Notes under the pieces: generated by a model
The model's database searches: none
Told to the model about the DNA's origin: nothing
What the model saw: the letters and a program-made list of their open reading frames with translations, nothing else
Translations under genes and position numbers: made by a program
In this document: positions 1 through 4,877 of the stretch, in pieces
Numbering within the stretch: position 1 is the first letter of the stretch
How the letters are laid out: each line of letters begins with the position of its first letter
NCBI GenBank assembly: GCA_964643485.1
Contig: CAZXRA010000044.1
Location: 1 to 6,599 of the forward strand
Direction of reading: 5' to 3'
Length of the DNA stretch: 6,599 bases
Source of the DNA: Iamia sp964643485
GTDB lineage: Bacteria > Actinomycetota > Acidimicrobiia > Acidimicrobiales > Iamiaceae

Positions 1-864
1 GATGACGATGGTCAGTGGTGGGGGCGGATCCGTTTGCCTGGTGATGAGGGCAAGGTCGTCGAGGAAGCTCTGAGGGTTGCTCGTGATCGTCTTCATGACG
101 TGGCTCGGGCCCGGGCCAAGGAAGCCGCCGAGGCCGAGGGCCGCCCGGCCAAGGGCACCGACGCCCAACTCGGTGTGCCTCGCATCGGATGGGCCGATGC
201 CCTGGTGGGCATGGCCCATTCCGCGCTGGGGACCAACGCCAAGGGCGCTGAGACCGGCACCCGCACTGCCGTACATCTCCATCTCGAACGACCGCTCGCC
301 GGGGCCGGTGATGTGTGGCGGGCCGAGATGCACAGCGGGCCGGCCCTGCCCGATTGGTTGCGGCGCTACTTGTTGTGTGATTGCGACATCGAGGTCGTCT
401 GGACCGAAGACGGCATCCCGGTGTCGACCAGTCGGTGCCAGCGCACCCCGCCGCGGCGGATCCGCCGCCTCATCGAGAAGCGCGACGGGTATCGCTGCCG
501 GGTCCCCGGGTGTGACCAGACCTTGTGGTTGCAGGTGCATCACATCGTGCACTGGGAAGACAACGGCGAGACCGTCACCTGGAACCTGTGTTGCCTCTGC
601 GGACATCACCATCGGATGCACCACCAAGGCCTCCTGGACATCACCGGCAACGCCGATGACCCTCACGGGCTGGTCTTCACCAACACGTACGGCCTCGTCC
701 TCGACCGGGCCGGACAGCCCCGAGCACCGACCCCGGGCGAGATGCCCGACGTGGCCGCCTACCAATGCCCCACCGGCGAACGTCTCCAGAAGCGCTGGGT
801 CTCCTTCAACAAGACCCACACCTCGGCACCGGCCGCGTCCCCGGCGCGACAACCCGCAGCCTGA
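1..864 (+). CDS. DUF222 / HNH endonuclease (13E12-repeat type), 5' partial
   Basis: The frame is open from the first base, so the gene begins upstream of the window; a TTG at 34 lies inside the domain and is not a credible start. The first codons read DDDGQWWGRIRLPGDEG, which resembles the end of a DUF222 domain, followed by an Ala/Arg-rich helix. Counting from the first codon, the HNH nuclease lies at about residues 157-215: RDGYRCRVPGC (Cys166, Cys171), HHIVHW (His180, His181, His184), Asn195, then Cys200-x2-His203 and further histidines. The two Cys pairs should hold a structural zinc, and His181 with Asn195 and the later His should form the beta-beta-alpha metal nuclease site. A Pro/Ala-rich tail follows. 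Proteins of this kind are multicopy in actinomycetes and their biological role is unsettled. It converges on the next gene; the 73 bases between them show only a repeated cccaccggg and no clear hairpin. Family call is firm; cellular function is not known. Confidence 0.9.
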   Translation, partial: DDDGQWWGRIRLPGDEGKVVEEALRVARDRLHDVARARAKEAAEAEGRPAKGTDAQLGVPRIGWADALVGMAHSALGTNAKGAETGTRTAVHLHLERPLAGAGDVWRAEMHSGPALPDWLRRYLLCDCDIEVVWTEDGIPVSTSRCQRTPPRRIRRLIEKRDGYRCRVPGCDQTLWLQVHHIVHWEDNGETVTWNLCCLCGHHHRMHHQGLLDITGNADDPHGLVFTNTYGLVLDRAGQPRAPTPGEMPDVAAYQCPTGERLQKRWVSFNKTHTSAPAASPARQPAA

Positions 865-937
865 CGCGGGCACCCACCGGGACCACCACCCCCACCCCCT
901 GGAACCCAGCCCCACCGGGCCGCATTGGCGCGGGTCG

Positions 938-1174
938 TCAGATCCACCACATGGAGGTGCGCCGCTCCCGTCGGATCGAGGCGCGGGGCAGGGCCTCGGG
1001 GAGCACGGAGCCGTCGGAGGTACGGCGCAACCGGTAGCGGGCCCCGTCGTCCTCGATGGCGTCGATGACGTAGCCCTTGTGCCAGTGGCCCTCGAAGCTG
1101 TCCCGCACCTCGACCGGCAGGCCCGGCTCCAGGAGGCGGGTGGCGTCGACGGGCTCCGACACCAGCTCGCTCAC
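938..1174 (-). CDS. Small conserved-looking protein, probable SH3/tudor-like barrel
   Basis: A 78-residue protein lying in the antisense direction between the HNH gene and rnhB. After a short acidic N-terminus it has alternating strand-like segments: PGLPVEVRDSF (17-27), GHWHKGYVIDAI (29-40), ARYRLRRTSDGSVLP (45-59) and a basic, aromatic end, RRERRTSMWWI (68-78). The pattern of a charged strand, a Trp-x-x-Gly-Tyr turn, an Arg-rich strand and an SDG turn looks like the small barrel of tudor/SH3-type modules, which often bind nucleic acid or protein tails. That is inference from pattern only. I chose GTG at 1174 because AGGGCGG lies 8 nt before it; an in-frame GTG at 1162 would shorten it by four residues. 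The frame remains open further upstream, but that part is low-complexity Pro/Arg sequence without a start. The gene is divergent from rnhB, 105 bases apart, so the two may share a control region. No function assigned. Confidence 0.7.
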   Translation of the reverse strand: MSELVSEPVDATRLLEPGLPVEVRDSFEGHWHKGYVIDAIEDDGARYRLRRTSDGSVLPEALPRASIRRERRTSMWWI

Positions 1175-1262
1175 GGTGCCGGCCGCCCTGTCCCGGGCCG
1201 GGGACCACGGTGTCGGGTCGACGGGCGACGGGACGTGACCGGGGGAGTGGCGCGCACGGGGG

Positions 1263-1274
1263 GACGGTACCGTC
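1263..1274. promoter_or_regulatory. 12-bp palindrome carrying a -10-like TACCGT on both strands
   Basis: GACGGTACCGTC is a perfect palindrome in the gap between the divergent 78-residue gene and rnhB. On the + strand TACCGT (1268-1273) ends six bases before the rnhB GTG at 1280, matching the spacing of the other TANNNT boxes in the window. On the - strand the same hexamer could start a transcript near 1256-1261, giving a leader of about 85 nt for the gene at 1174. It may be a bidirectional promoter core, or an operator covering one. No good -35 is visible. Confidence 0.45.
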
Positions 1275-1279
1275 GCGAC

Positions 1280-2044
1280 GTGGCCACCCGCTCGGCATCT
1301 CCTCGGCCGAAGATGCGCCGTGCCCTCCAGGGCAAGGCCCCCTCGCTGACGGTGGAGCGCGAGCTGTGGGCCGACGGCCACGACGTCGTCGTCGGCCTCG
1401 ACGAGGTGGGTCGGGGGGCGTGGGCCGGGCCCCTCACCGTCGCTGCCGCCGTCCTCCCCCCCGACCGGCGGGTCAACGGGGTGCGCGACTCCAAGGCCCT
1501 CACCGAGGCGGAGCGGGAGAAGCTCTACGACCGGCTCACCGGGTGGTGCGTGGCCTGGGGCGTCGGCCATGCCTCGCCGGCCGAGTGCGACGCCCTGGGC
1601 ATGTCCGAGGCCCAGCGCCTCGCCGCCCGCCGGGCCCTGGCCATGGTCGGCCTCGAGGTGGGGGCCGTGGTCCTCGACGGCAAGTGGGACTTCGTGGGCG
1701 CCCCCACGACCCGCATGCTCGTCAAGGGCGACGCCCGCTGCCTGTCCATCGCCGCGGCGTCGATCCTGGCCAAGGTCACTCGCGATCGCCTGATGCGGGC
1801 CGTGGCCGACGATCACCCGTGCTTCGAGTTCGACGCCAACAAGGGCTACCCGTGCCCTCGGCACAAGATGGCCCTCAGAGGCCTGGGCCCCACTGCCATC
1901 CACCGGATGAGCTGGGCCTTCGTCGACGACCTGCCCTGGTCGACCGGAGCCCGGGCCCGGGTGCTCGCCCGTGAAGCGGCCCGGGAGGCGGCTCGCCGTC
2001 AGGCCTTGGAGGCCCAGCGGGCCCAGGGCTCCCTCTTCGCCTGA
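1280..2044 (+). CDS. rnhB: Ribonuclease HII
   Basis: A 254-residue cytoplasmic enzyme that cuts the RNA strand of RNA-DNA hybrids and starts removal of single ribonucleotides misincorporated in DNA. The family motifs are all present: GLDEVGRGAWAGP (39-51) with catalytic Asp41 and Glu42, DSK at 70-72, LDGKWDF with Asp133, KGDA with Asp151, SIAAASILAKVTRD (156-169), then NKGYP and a HRMSW segment. By analogy with structurally known members Asp41, Glu42, Asp133 and Asp151 bind the metals. The usual VDGN is LDGKW here. The protein ends with a basic/Ala helix and GSLFA, as many bacterial members do. GTG at 1280 is preferred because TACCGT sits six bases before it, suggesting leaderless translation; the next in-frame ATG is at 1313 (Met12) and would still leave the domain whole. 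Length is within the usual range. It converges on the membrane-anchored protein at 2056. Confidence 0.95.
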   Translation: MATRSASPRPKMRRALQGKAPSLTVERELWADGHDVVVGLDEVGRGAWAGPLTVAAAVLPPDRRVNGVRDSKALTEAEREKLYDRLTGWCVAWGVGHASPAECDALGMSEAQRLAARRALAMVGLEVGAVVLDGKWDFVGAPTTRMLVKGDARCLSIAAASILAKVTRDRLMRAVADDHPCFEFDANKGYPCPRHKMALRGLGPTAIHRMSWAFVDDLPWSTGARARVLAREAAREAARRQALEAQRAQGSLFA

Positions 2045-2070
2045 GGCTGGGAAGGTCAGCGCTCCCAGCC
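2045..2070. terminator. Hairpin between convergent genes, possible bidirectional terminator
   Basis: GGCTGGGA at 2045-2052 pairs perfectly with TCCCAGCC at 2063-2070 around a 10-base loop. It begins directly after the rnhB stop, and the stop codon of the opposite gene (2056-2058) lies in the loop. Neither side is followed by a T-tract, so an intrinsic terminator of the U-less kind reported in high-GC actinomycetes is the most I can suggest. Confidence 0.5.
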
Positions 2071-2943
2071 GGGGGGGGTCTGGTCGGGGGGAGGGGTGGG
2101 TCCGGGGGGGCGGCGTCCGAGGCGGCGCCGGGTGCTGCGGTCCTCGGGAGGCGCGTGTCTGGTCGTCGGGGACGGGGCCGGGCTGCTCATCGCGCCGGGG
2201 GATGGCCACGCCGATGGTGGGGGCGGCGGGGTGAGCGTCGGCGGCGCGGTCGGCGGCTGCGCCGCCTCCCCCGGGGTGGGCTGCCACTGGGGGGGTGACG
2301 ACTCCACCGGCATCCACGGCGTCGGGTGGCTGACCCCGGGGGGATGGGTGCCGGGCGGGACGAAGACGGTGGGTCCGGGGGGGCGCCGTCGCCGGGCTCG
2401 GAGGACGAAGAAGACCACCAGGCCGGCGCCCACCAGCACCACGACGCCACCGACGGCTGCCGCGACCAGCGCGGTCACCCCGAAGCGGGTCACCTCGTCG
2501 GTGAGGTCGGTCTCGTCGAGAGAGGCCGGTCGGGGCCCATACGTCTCCTCGAGCTGGGCCCGGGTGTGGTTGCGCCGTTCGCCGTCGATGGTGATGCGGG
2601 CCCCTTCGAAGCGCCGGGGGAAGCGGCGCCACACCAGCTCGGCCGCCCGGTCGTGGGCCTCATCGAGGGTGTCGCCGCCGGGGGCCGAGGCCGAGACGAC
2701 GAGGACGCCGGCGCCGCGGCTGTCGATGGTGACGGCCACGTCGTCGTAGCCGGCGTCCCGCAGCACTTCGGCGAAGTCGGTGAACACCCGGATGGTGGCG
2801 CACGACCCGAGCACCAGCAGGCTGGCCGTCACGGCCAGGAGCGCCATCGCCAGTGGTGACCGTCGCCGGGCGGGCCCGGGTGTCGGGGCGGCGAGGGCGC
2901 GGCGGCCATCGGATCGGGGAGAGGCCGGTGGGTGGATCTGCAC
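2056..2943 (-). CDS. Membrane-anchored protein with extracytoplasmic domain and proline-rich tail
   Basis: A 295-residue protein. Residues 1-30 are polar and end in ARRRSP; 31-50 form a hydrophobic segment ending in LGSC (Cys48), a fair lipobox, so it may be a lipoprotein signal or a plain membrane anchor. Residues 51-153 look like a folded alpha/beta domain: an AGYDDVAVTID strand, a GVLVVSASAPGG strand, a long helix through AAELVWRRFPRRFEG, then ARITIDGE and a GPRPASLDE segment. A second membrane helix spans about 156-181, followed by RARRRR as a positive-inside stop and about 108 residues rich in Pro, ending PPGWER. I know no name for this family. The likely topology is domain outside and proline tail inside. 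GTG at 2943 is chosen because GAGGA lies four bases before it and a -10-like box precedes that; ATG at Met33 would strip the basic n-region. The frame continues into the divergent neighbour's start region, so longer versions are unlikely. Confidence 0.75.
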   Translation of the reverse strand: MQIHPPASPRSDGRRALAAPTPGPARRRSPLAMALLAVTASLLVLGSCATIRVFTDFAEVLRDAGYDDVAVTIDSRGAGVLVVSASAPGGDTLDEAHDRAAELVWRRFPRRFEGARITIDGERRNHTRAQLEETYGPRPASLDETDLTDEVTRFGVTALVAAAVGGVVVLVGAGLVVFFVLRARRRRPPGPTVFVPPGTHPPGVSHPTPWMPVESSPPQWQPTPGEAAQPPTAPPTLTPPPPPSAWPSPGAMSSPAPSPTTRHAPPEDRSTRRRLGRRPPGPTPPPDQTPPGWER

Positions 2944-2974
2944 GTCTTCCTCGGTCGAGATGGCGGCGAGCCTA
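2944..2974 (-). promoter_or_regulatory. Candidate -10 box and short leader with ribosome binding site
   Basis: Read on the - strand, TAGGCT (2974-2969) is followed seven bases later by ATC, whose A at 2961 is a good transcription start. That gives an 18-nt leader containing GAGGA (2952-2948) four bases before the GTG at 2943. The arrangement supports the GTG start of the membrane-anchored protein. No -35 element is evident. Confidence 0.45.
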
Positions 2975-3028
2975 CGGTCCCCGTCCCTTGCCTCCCCACC
3001 CGGTGCGACGGGCGGATGGGGTGGCTCG

Positions 3029-3034
3029 TACCCT
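3029..3034 (+). promoter_or_regulatory. -10 box TACCCT of a probable leaderless promoter
   Basis: TACCCT is followed by six bases and then the GTG at 3041. Transcription would begin at or beside the first base of the start codon, and there is no Shine-Dalgarno sequence in between. It lies in the 97-base gap shared with the divergent gene at 2943. No recognisable -35. Confidence 0.5.
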
Positions 3035-3040
3035 GACGGC

Positions 3041-3436
3041 GTGCTGTCCTCCCCGTGGTCCCGCACCCCCGCCTTCGCCCTGTGCGGGTGGACGCTCCTG
3101 ACCTGGACGACGCGGGTGCCGCTGGCGTGGAGCGACGACGCCCTCGACACGGGGGAGAAGCTCCTGGCCACGCTGCCGGTGCTCGCCTTCGTGGTCCTGG
3201 CGGCCGCCGCCCTCGTCGCCCTGCTGCGCCGCTCCCCCCGGGCCAGGACGGCCGTGGTGGCTCTGGCCGGCTGGTCGCTGGCCTACTGGGCCGTTCGCCT
3301 TCCTCTGATCCTCTTCAACGACCATCCGGCCGGGTTCCTCGTCGTCCACGCCGCGTTGGCCCTGGTGGCCGGCGTCCTCTCGGTGCTGGCCCTCTGCTTC
3401 CTGGCGGCCGAACGAACCCCGGTCTCCGCTGGTTGA
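3041..3436 (+). CDS. Small four-helix membrane protein with internal duplication
   Basis: A 131-residue integral membrane protein of unrecognised family. Hydrophobic stretches lie at about 11-30, 42-62, 71-92 and 98-122, and RRSPRAR (63-69) forms a basic loop between the second and third. The two halves are related: GWTLLTWTTRVPLAWSDD (16-33) aligns with GWSLAYWAVRLPLILFND (77-94) at a constant offset of 61 residues, and the match can be carried to RSP/RTP (64-66, 125-127) without a gap. Each half keeps Gly-Trp-x-Leu, a Trp five residues on, then Arg-x-Pro-Leu and an acidic residue, so the conserved Arg and Asp probably face each other or a ligand. The GTG start is set by the -10 box six bases upstream. 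It is followed by the Nfu-type gene after 35 bases. Function is unknown; a transporter or a membrane accessory subunit are both possible. Confidence 0.75.
   Translation: MLSSPWSRTPAFALCGWTLLTWTTRVPLAWSDDALDTGEKLLATLPVLAFVVLAAAALVALLRRSPRARTAVVALAGWSLAYWAVRLPLILFNDHPAGFLVVHAALALVAGVLSVLALCFLAAERTPVSAG
3086..3421 (+). repeat. Internal protein duplication (two 51-residue units, offset 61)
   Basis: Residues 16-66 (3086-3238) and 77-127 (3269-3421) of the membrane protein align without gaps and share 15 identical positions of 51, eight of them in the first 18. The duplication is visible at protein level only; the DNA has diverged, which suggests an old event. Each unit is a two-helix hairpin, so with two helices per unit the copies should be parallel in the membrane. 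Confidence 0.55.
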
Positions 3437-3463
3437 GGGCGACCCGGGGGCCGGCACTAGGTT
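3433..3463 (+). promoter_or_regulatory. Probable promoter of the Nfu-type gene (TTGAGG / TAGGTT)
   Basis: TAGGTT (3458-3463) lies eight bases before the ATG at 3472. TTGAGG (3433-3438) precedes it by 19 bases and could act as a -35; its TGA is the stop of the membrane protein gene. No Shine-Dalgarno sequence is present, so the transcript is probably leaderless or nearly so. Confidence 0.5.
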
Positions 3464-3471
3464 GCCGGGCC

Positions 3472-3807
3472 ATGGGTCAGCCGATCGTCGTCGTCGAGAA
3501 GCCCTCGGTGGCCAACCCCGGGATGGTGCGATTCGAGACCAATCGGGCCCTCACCGGCATGGGTCACGAGCGCTACCTGCCCGGTGAGGTGCGGGGCGAC
3601 CGCCCGCCCGACGAGCTGGCCCGCCGCCTCCTCGCCCGGGGCGGCATCGAGGCCGTGCACATGAACGGCAGCGTGATCACCGTCGACCTGGCCAAGGGCC
3701 ACGACACCGATGGGATCCGAGAGATCATCGAGGGCCTCTACATCCACTACCCGCCGACAGCCGAGGCCGCCCCGGCCCCGGCCGACACCGCCGGCGACCC
3801 GGCGTAG
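3472..3807 (+). CDS. Stand-alone NifU/Nfu N-terminal-type domain protein
   Basis: A 111-residue soluble protein. Its body resembles the Nfu N-terminal domain (PF08712 type): a PSVANPGMVRFETNRAL start (11-27) matching the family's Pro-Asn-Pro-x-x-(hydrophobic)-Lys/Arg-Phe signature, a helix at about 46-57 (PDELARRLLARG), GIEAVHMNGSVITVDLAKG (58-76) matching the gV..V...fITV segment, and a helix DTDGIREIIEGLYIHY (78-93). A Pro/Ala tail closes it. In full-length Nfu proteins this domain precedes a CxxC domain that carries a 4Fe-4S cluster, but here that domain is absent and the protein has no cysteine at all. It therefore cannot itself hold a Cys-ligated cluster; it could bind a partner in Fe-S delivery or have another job. 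The ATG is supported by TAGGTT eight bases upstream. Its TAG stop forms half of the next gene's -10 box. Confidence 0.75.
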   Translation: MGQPIVVVEKPSVANPGMVRFETNRALTGMGHERYLPGEVRGDRPPDELARRLLARGGIEAVHMNGSVITVDLAKGHDTDGIREIIEGLYIHYPPTAEAAPAPADTAGDPA

Positions 3808-3810
3808 GGT
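3782..3810 (+). promoter_or_regulatory. Probable leaderless promoter (CCGACA / TAGGGT) overlapping a stop codon
   Basis: CCGACA (3782-3787) matches TTGACA in four of six positions and stands 17 bases before TAGGGT (3805-3810), which ends six bases before the ATG at 3817. The first three bases of the -10 box are the TAG stop of the Nfu-type gene. Confidence 0.55.
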
Positions 3811-3816
3811 CGAGCC

Positions 3817-4062
3817 ATGGAACGGCCGACGCGCTTCGAGCACAATCGCTGGGTGGGCGACAAGCGGAACCAGCGGGTCCACGACCTCGACCACTGCGAC
3901 GAGGACGTGATCAACGAGCTGATGGACGCCGGCACCTACCTCTCCTTCGGTCCCGACACGCTGCCCGAGGCCCGCAACCGCGGCTACCGGTTGTGTCGCT
4001 GCCCAGGCACGGTGGCGGCCCAGCGGGCCGAGACCGACGTCGACGCCCCCGCCGAGGCCTAG
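3817..4062 (+). CDS. 81-residue protein with Ada-like metal-site pattern
   Basis: A short soluble protein that begins nine bases after the Nfu-type gene. Residues 7-62 carry the order VHDLDHCDEDVINEL (21-35), then FGPDTLPEARNRGYRLCRC (44-62). A His/Cys pair, a helix, a Phe-rich strand, and an 'eA..rGYR.C..C' ending is also the layout of the zinc-binding Ada methylphosphotriester domain, where four Cys hold zinc. Here candidate ligands are His22, His26 or Cys27, Cys60 and Cys62; the last pair is CxC rather than CxxC. This is a resemblance I infer, not a secure homology. The region outside it is short and acidic at the C-terminus. The ATG is fixed by the well-spaced promoter just before it. The hydrolase gene follows after 15 bases and may be co-transcribed. 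Function unknown; DNA or RNA binding is conceivable. Confidence 0.7.
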   Translation: MERPTRFEHNRWVGDKRNQRVHDLDHCDEDVINELMDAGTYLSFGPDTLPEARNRGYRLCRCPGTVAAQRAETDVDAPAEA

Positions 4063-4077
4063 GCCCGCGCCCGCCCC

Positions 4078-4845
4078 GTGCCGGTCGAGGAGCACCCGGT
4101 CCAGTCGGGCTCGTTGCGCCTCGTCGCCCACCTGGCCCGCCCCCGGGGCCGGACGTCGGCCGGTCGCCCCGGCCTCGTCCTCGTCCACGGGCTGCCCCCG
4201 GCCACCGCCGGTGGGGCCGACGCCGGCAAGGACCTGTCCGAGCTGGCCGACCGGATCGCCTCATCCCAGGGGTGGCTCGTCCTCGCCCTCCGTCTCCGGG
4301 GGGCCGGGGGATCGGAAGGCGACTTCTCACTCGACGGCTGGCGGTGGGACGTCACTGCCGGCCTGGCCGCCCTGCGGGCCGTCCCCGACGTACGGCGCAC
4401 CTGGCTCGCCGGCTTCGGCACCGGCGGGGCCCTCGCCCTCTGCGCCGCCGCCGCCGACAGCGACGTGACCGGGGTGGCCGCCCTCGCTGCTCCAGCCGAC
4501 TTCGATGATTGGGCCGGGCACCCGCGGCGCCTCCTCCAGTACTCCCGGGAGATCGGGATCATCTCGACCAGCGGCTACCCCCCGCACCCCGAGCAGTGGG
4601 CGCGCGAGCTGCGGGAGATCCGTCCCGTCGCCGTCATGGGCCAGCTCGCCCCGCGGCCCGTGCTCCTCGTCCACGGGGCCGACGACGAGGCCGTGCCCCA
4701 GTTCGACGCCCGCGTCCTGGCCGACGCCCACGGGTCGGCCGAGCTGCGCATCATCGGGGGGGCCGGGCACCAGCTCCGCCACGACCCCCGGGCCATCTCG
4801 GTGCTGCTTGGCTGGCTCGACCGTCAGGCCAACACGGACGGGTGA
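4078..4845 (+). CDS. Alpha/beta hydrolase-fold protein lacking the nucleophilic serine
   Basis: A 255-residue cytoplasmic protein with the alpha/beta hydrolase order of motifs: LVLVHGLPP (33-41, oxyanion-hole loop), LRLRGAGGSEGDF (71-83), LAGFGTGGALAL (110-121, nucleophile elbow), LLVHGADDEAVP (196-207) with the expected acid Asp203, and GGAGHQLRHDP (227-237) with His231. The elbow should read G-x-S-x-G, but it is Gly112-Phe-Gly114-Thr-Gly116, so the catalytic serine is glycine. The acid and histidine remain. The codon is GGC, which is not a single-base change from a common Ser codon other than AGC. A helical cap segment lies at about 141-182. It may be a non-hydrolytic member, or Thr115 or a water could serve instead; a binding or scaffold role is also possible. 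GTG at 4078 gives the family's usual N-terminus; no clear ribosome site is seen and co-transcription with the 81-residue gene is likely. Confidence 0.85.
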   Translation: MPVEEHPVQSGSLRLVAHLARPRGRTSAGRPGLVLVHGLPPATAGGADAGKDLSELADRIASSQGWLVLALRLRGAGGSEGDFSLDGWRWDVTAGLAALRAVPDVRRTWLAGFGTGGALALCAAAADSDVTGVAALAAPADFDDWAGHPRRLLQYSREIGIISTSGYPPHPEQWARELREIRPVAVMGQLAPRPVLLVHGADDEAVPQFDARVLADAHGSAELRIIGGAGHQLRHDPRAISVLLGWLDRQANTDG

Positions 4846-4877
4846 CCGGTCAGCCGGTGACGGCGTCGAGGACGCCG
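4843..4877. terminator. Palindromic junction of two convergent genes with hairpins
   Basis: The stop codons of the hydrolase (TGA 4843-4845) and of the opposite lipoprotein gene (TCA 4850-4852 on +) are the ends of a perfect 10-bp palindrome, TGACCGGTCA. ACCGG (4845-4849) can also pair with CCGGT (4854-4858) around TCAG, and CGGCGTC (4861-4867) with GACGCCG (4871-4877) around GAG. No T-tract follows on either strand. These could end transcription from either side, but part of the signal may be coincidence in GC-rich coding DNA. Confidence 0.3.

Noticed and set aside
77..2044. Apparent 655-residue reading frame running through the HNH gene into rnhB
   Set aside because: Only the part from 1280 is real. 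The upstream portion is the out-of-frame shadow of the HNH gene, rich in Pro, Arg and Ser without domain pattern, and runs across the convergent gene at 938-1174.
2071..2110. G-rich runs as a possible regulatory G-quadruplex
   Set aside because: They lie in the Pro-rich tail codons of the opposite gene, where proline codons produce C/G runs; no independent sign of function.
938..2632. Apparent 564-residue antisense reading frame across rnhB
   Set aside because: Only its last 78 codons have protein-like composition. The rest lies opposite rnhB and the tail of the next gene and is low-complexity Gly/Pro/Arg, as expected opposite GC-rich coding DNA.
2944..3171. N-terminal extension of the gene at 2056-2943 to an ATG at 3171
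   Set aside because: It would overlap the start of the well-supported membrane protein at 3041 and both promoter boxes, and the added residues show no domain; the signal-like segment fits a start at 2943.
3457..4188. Long antisense frame opposite the Nfu-type and 81-residue genes
   Set aside because: The + strand genes have family-like motifs and promoters; the antisense translation has only Gly/Val/Asp-rich filler and no start signal.
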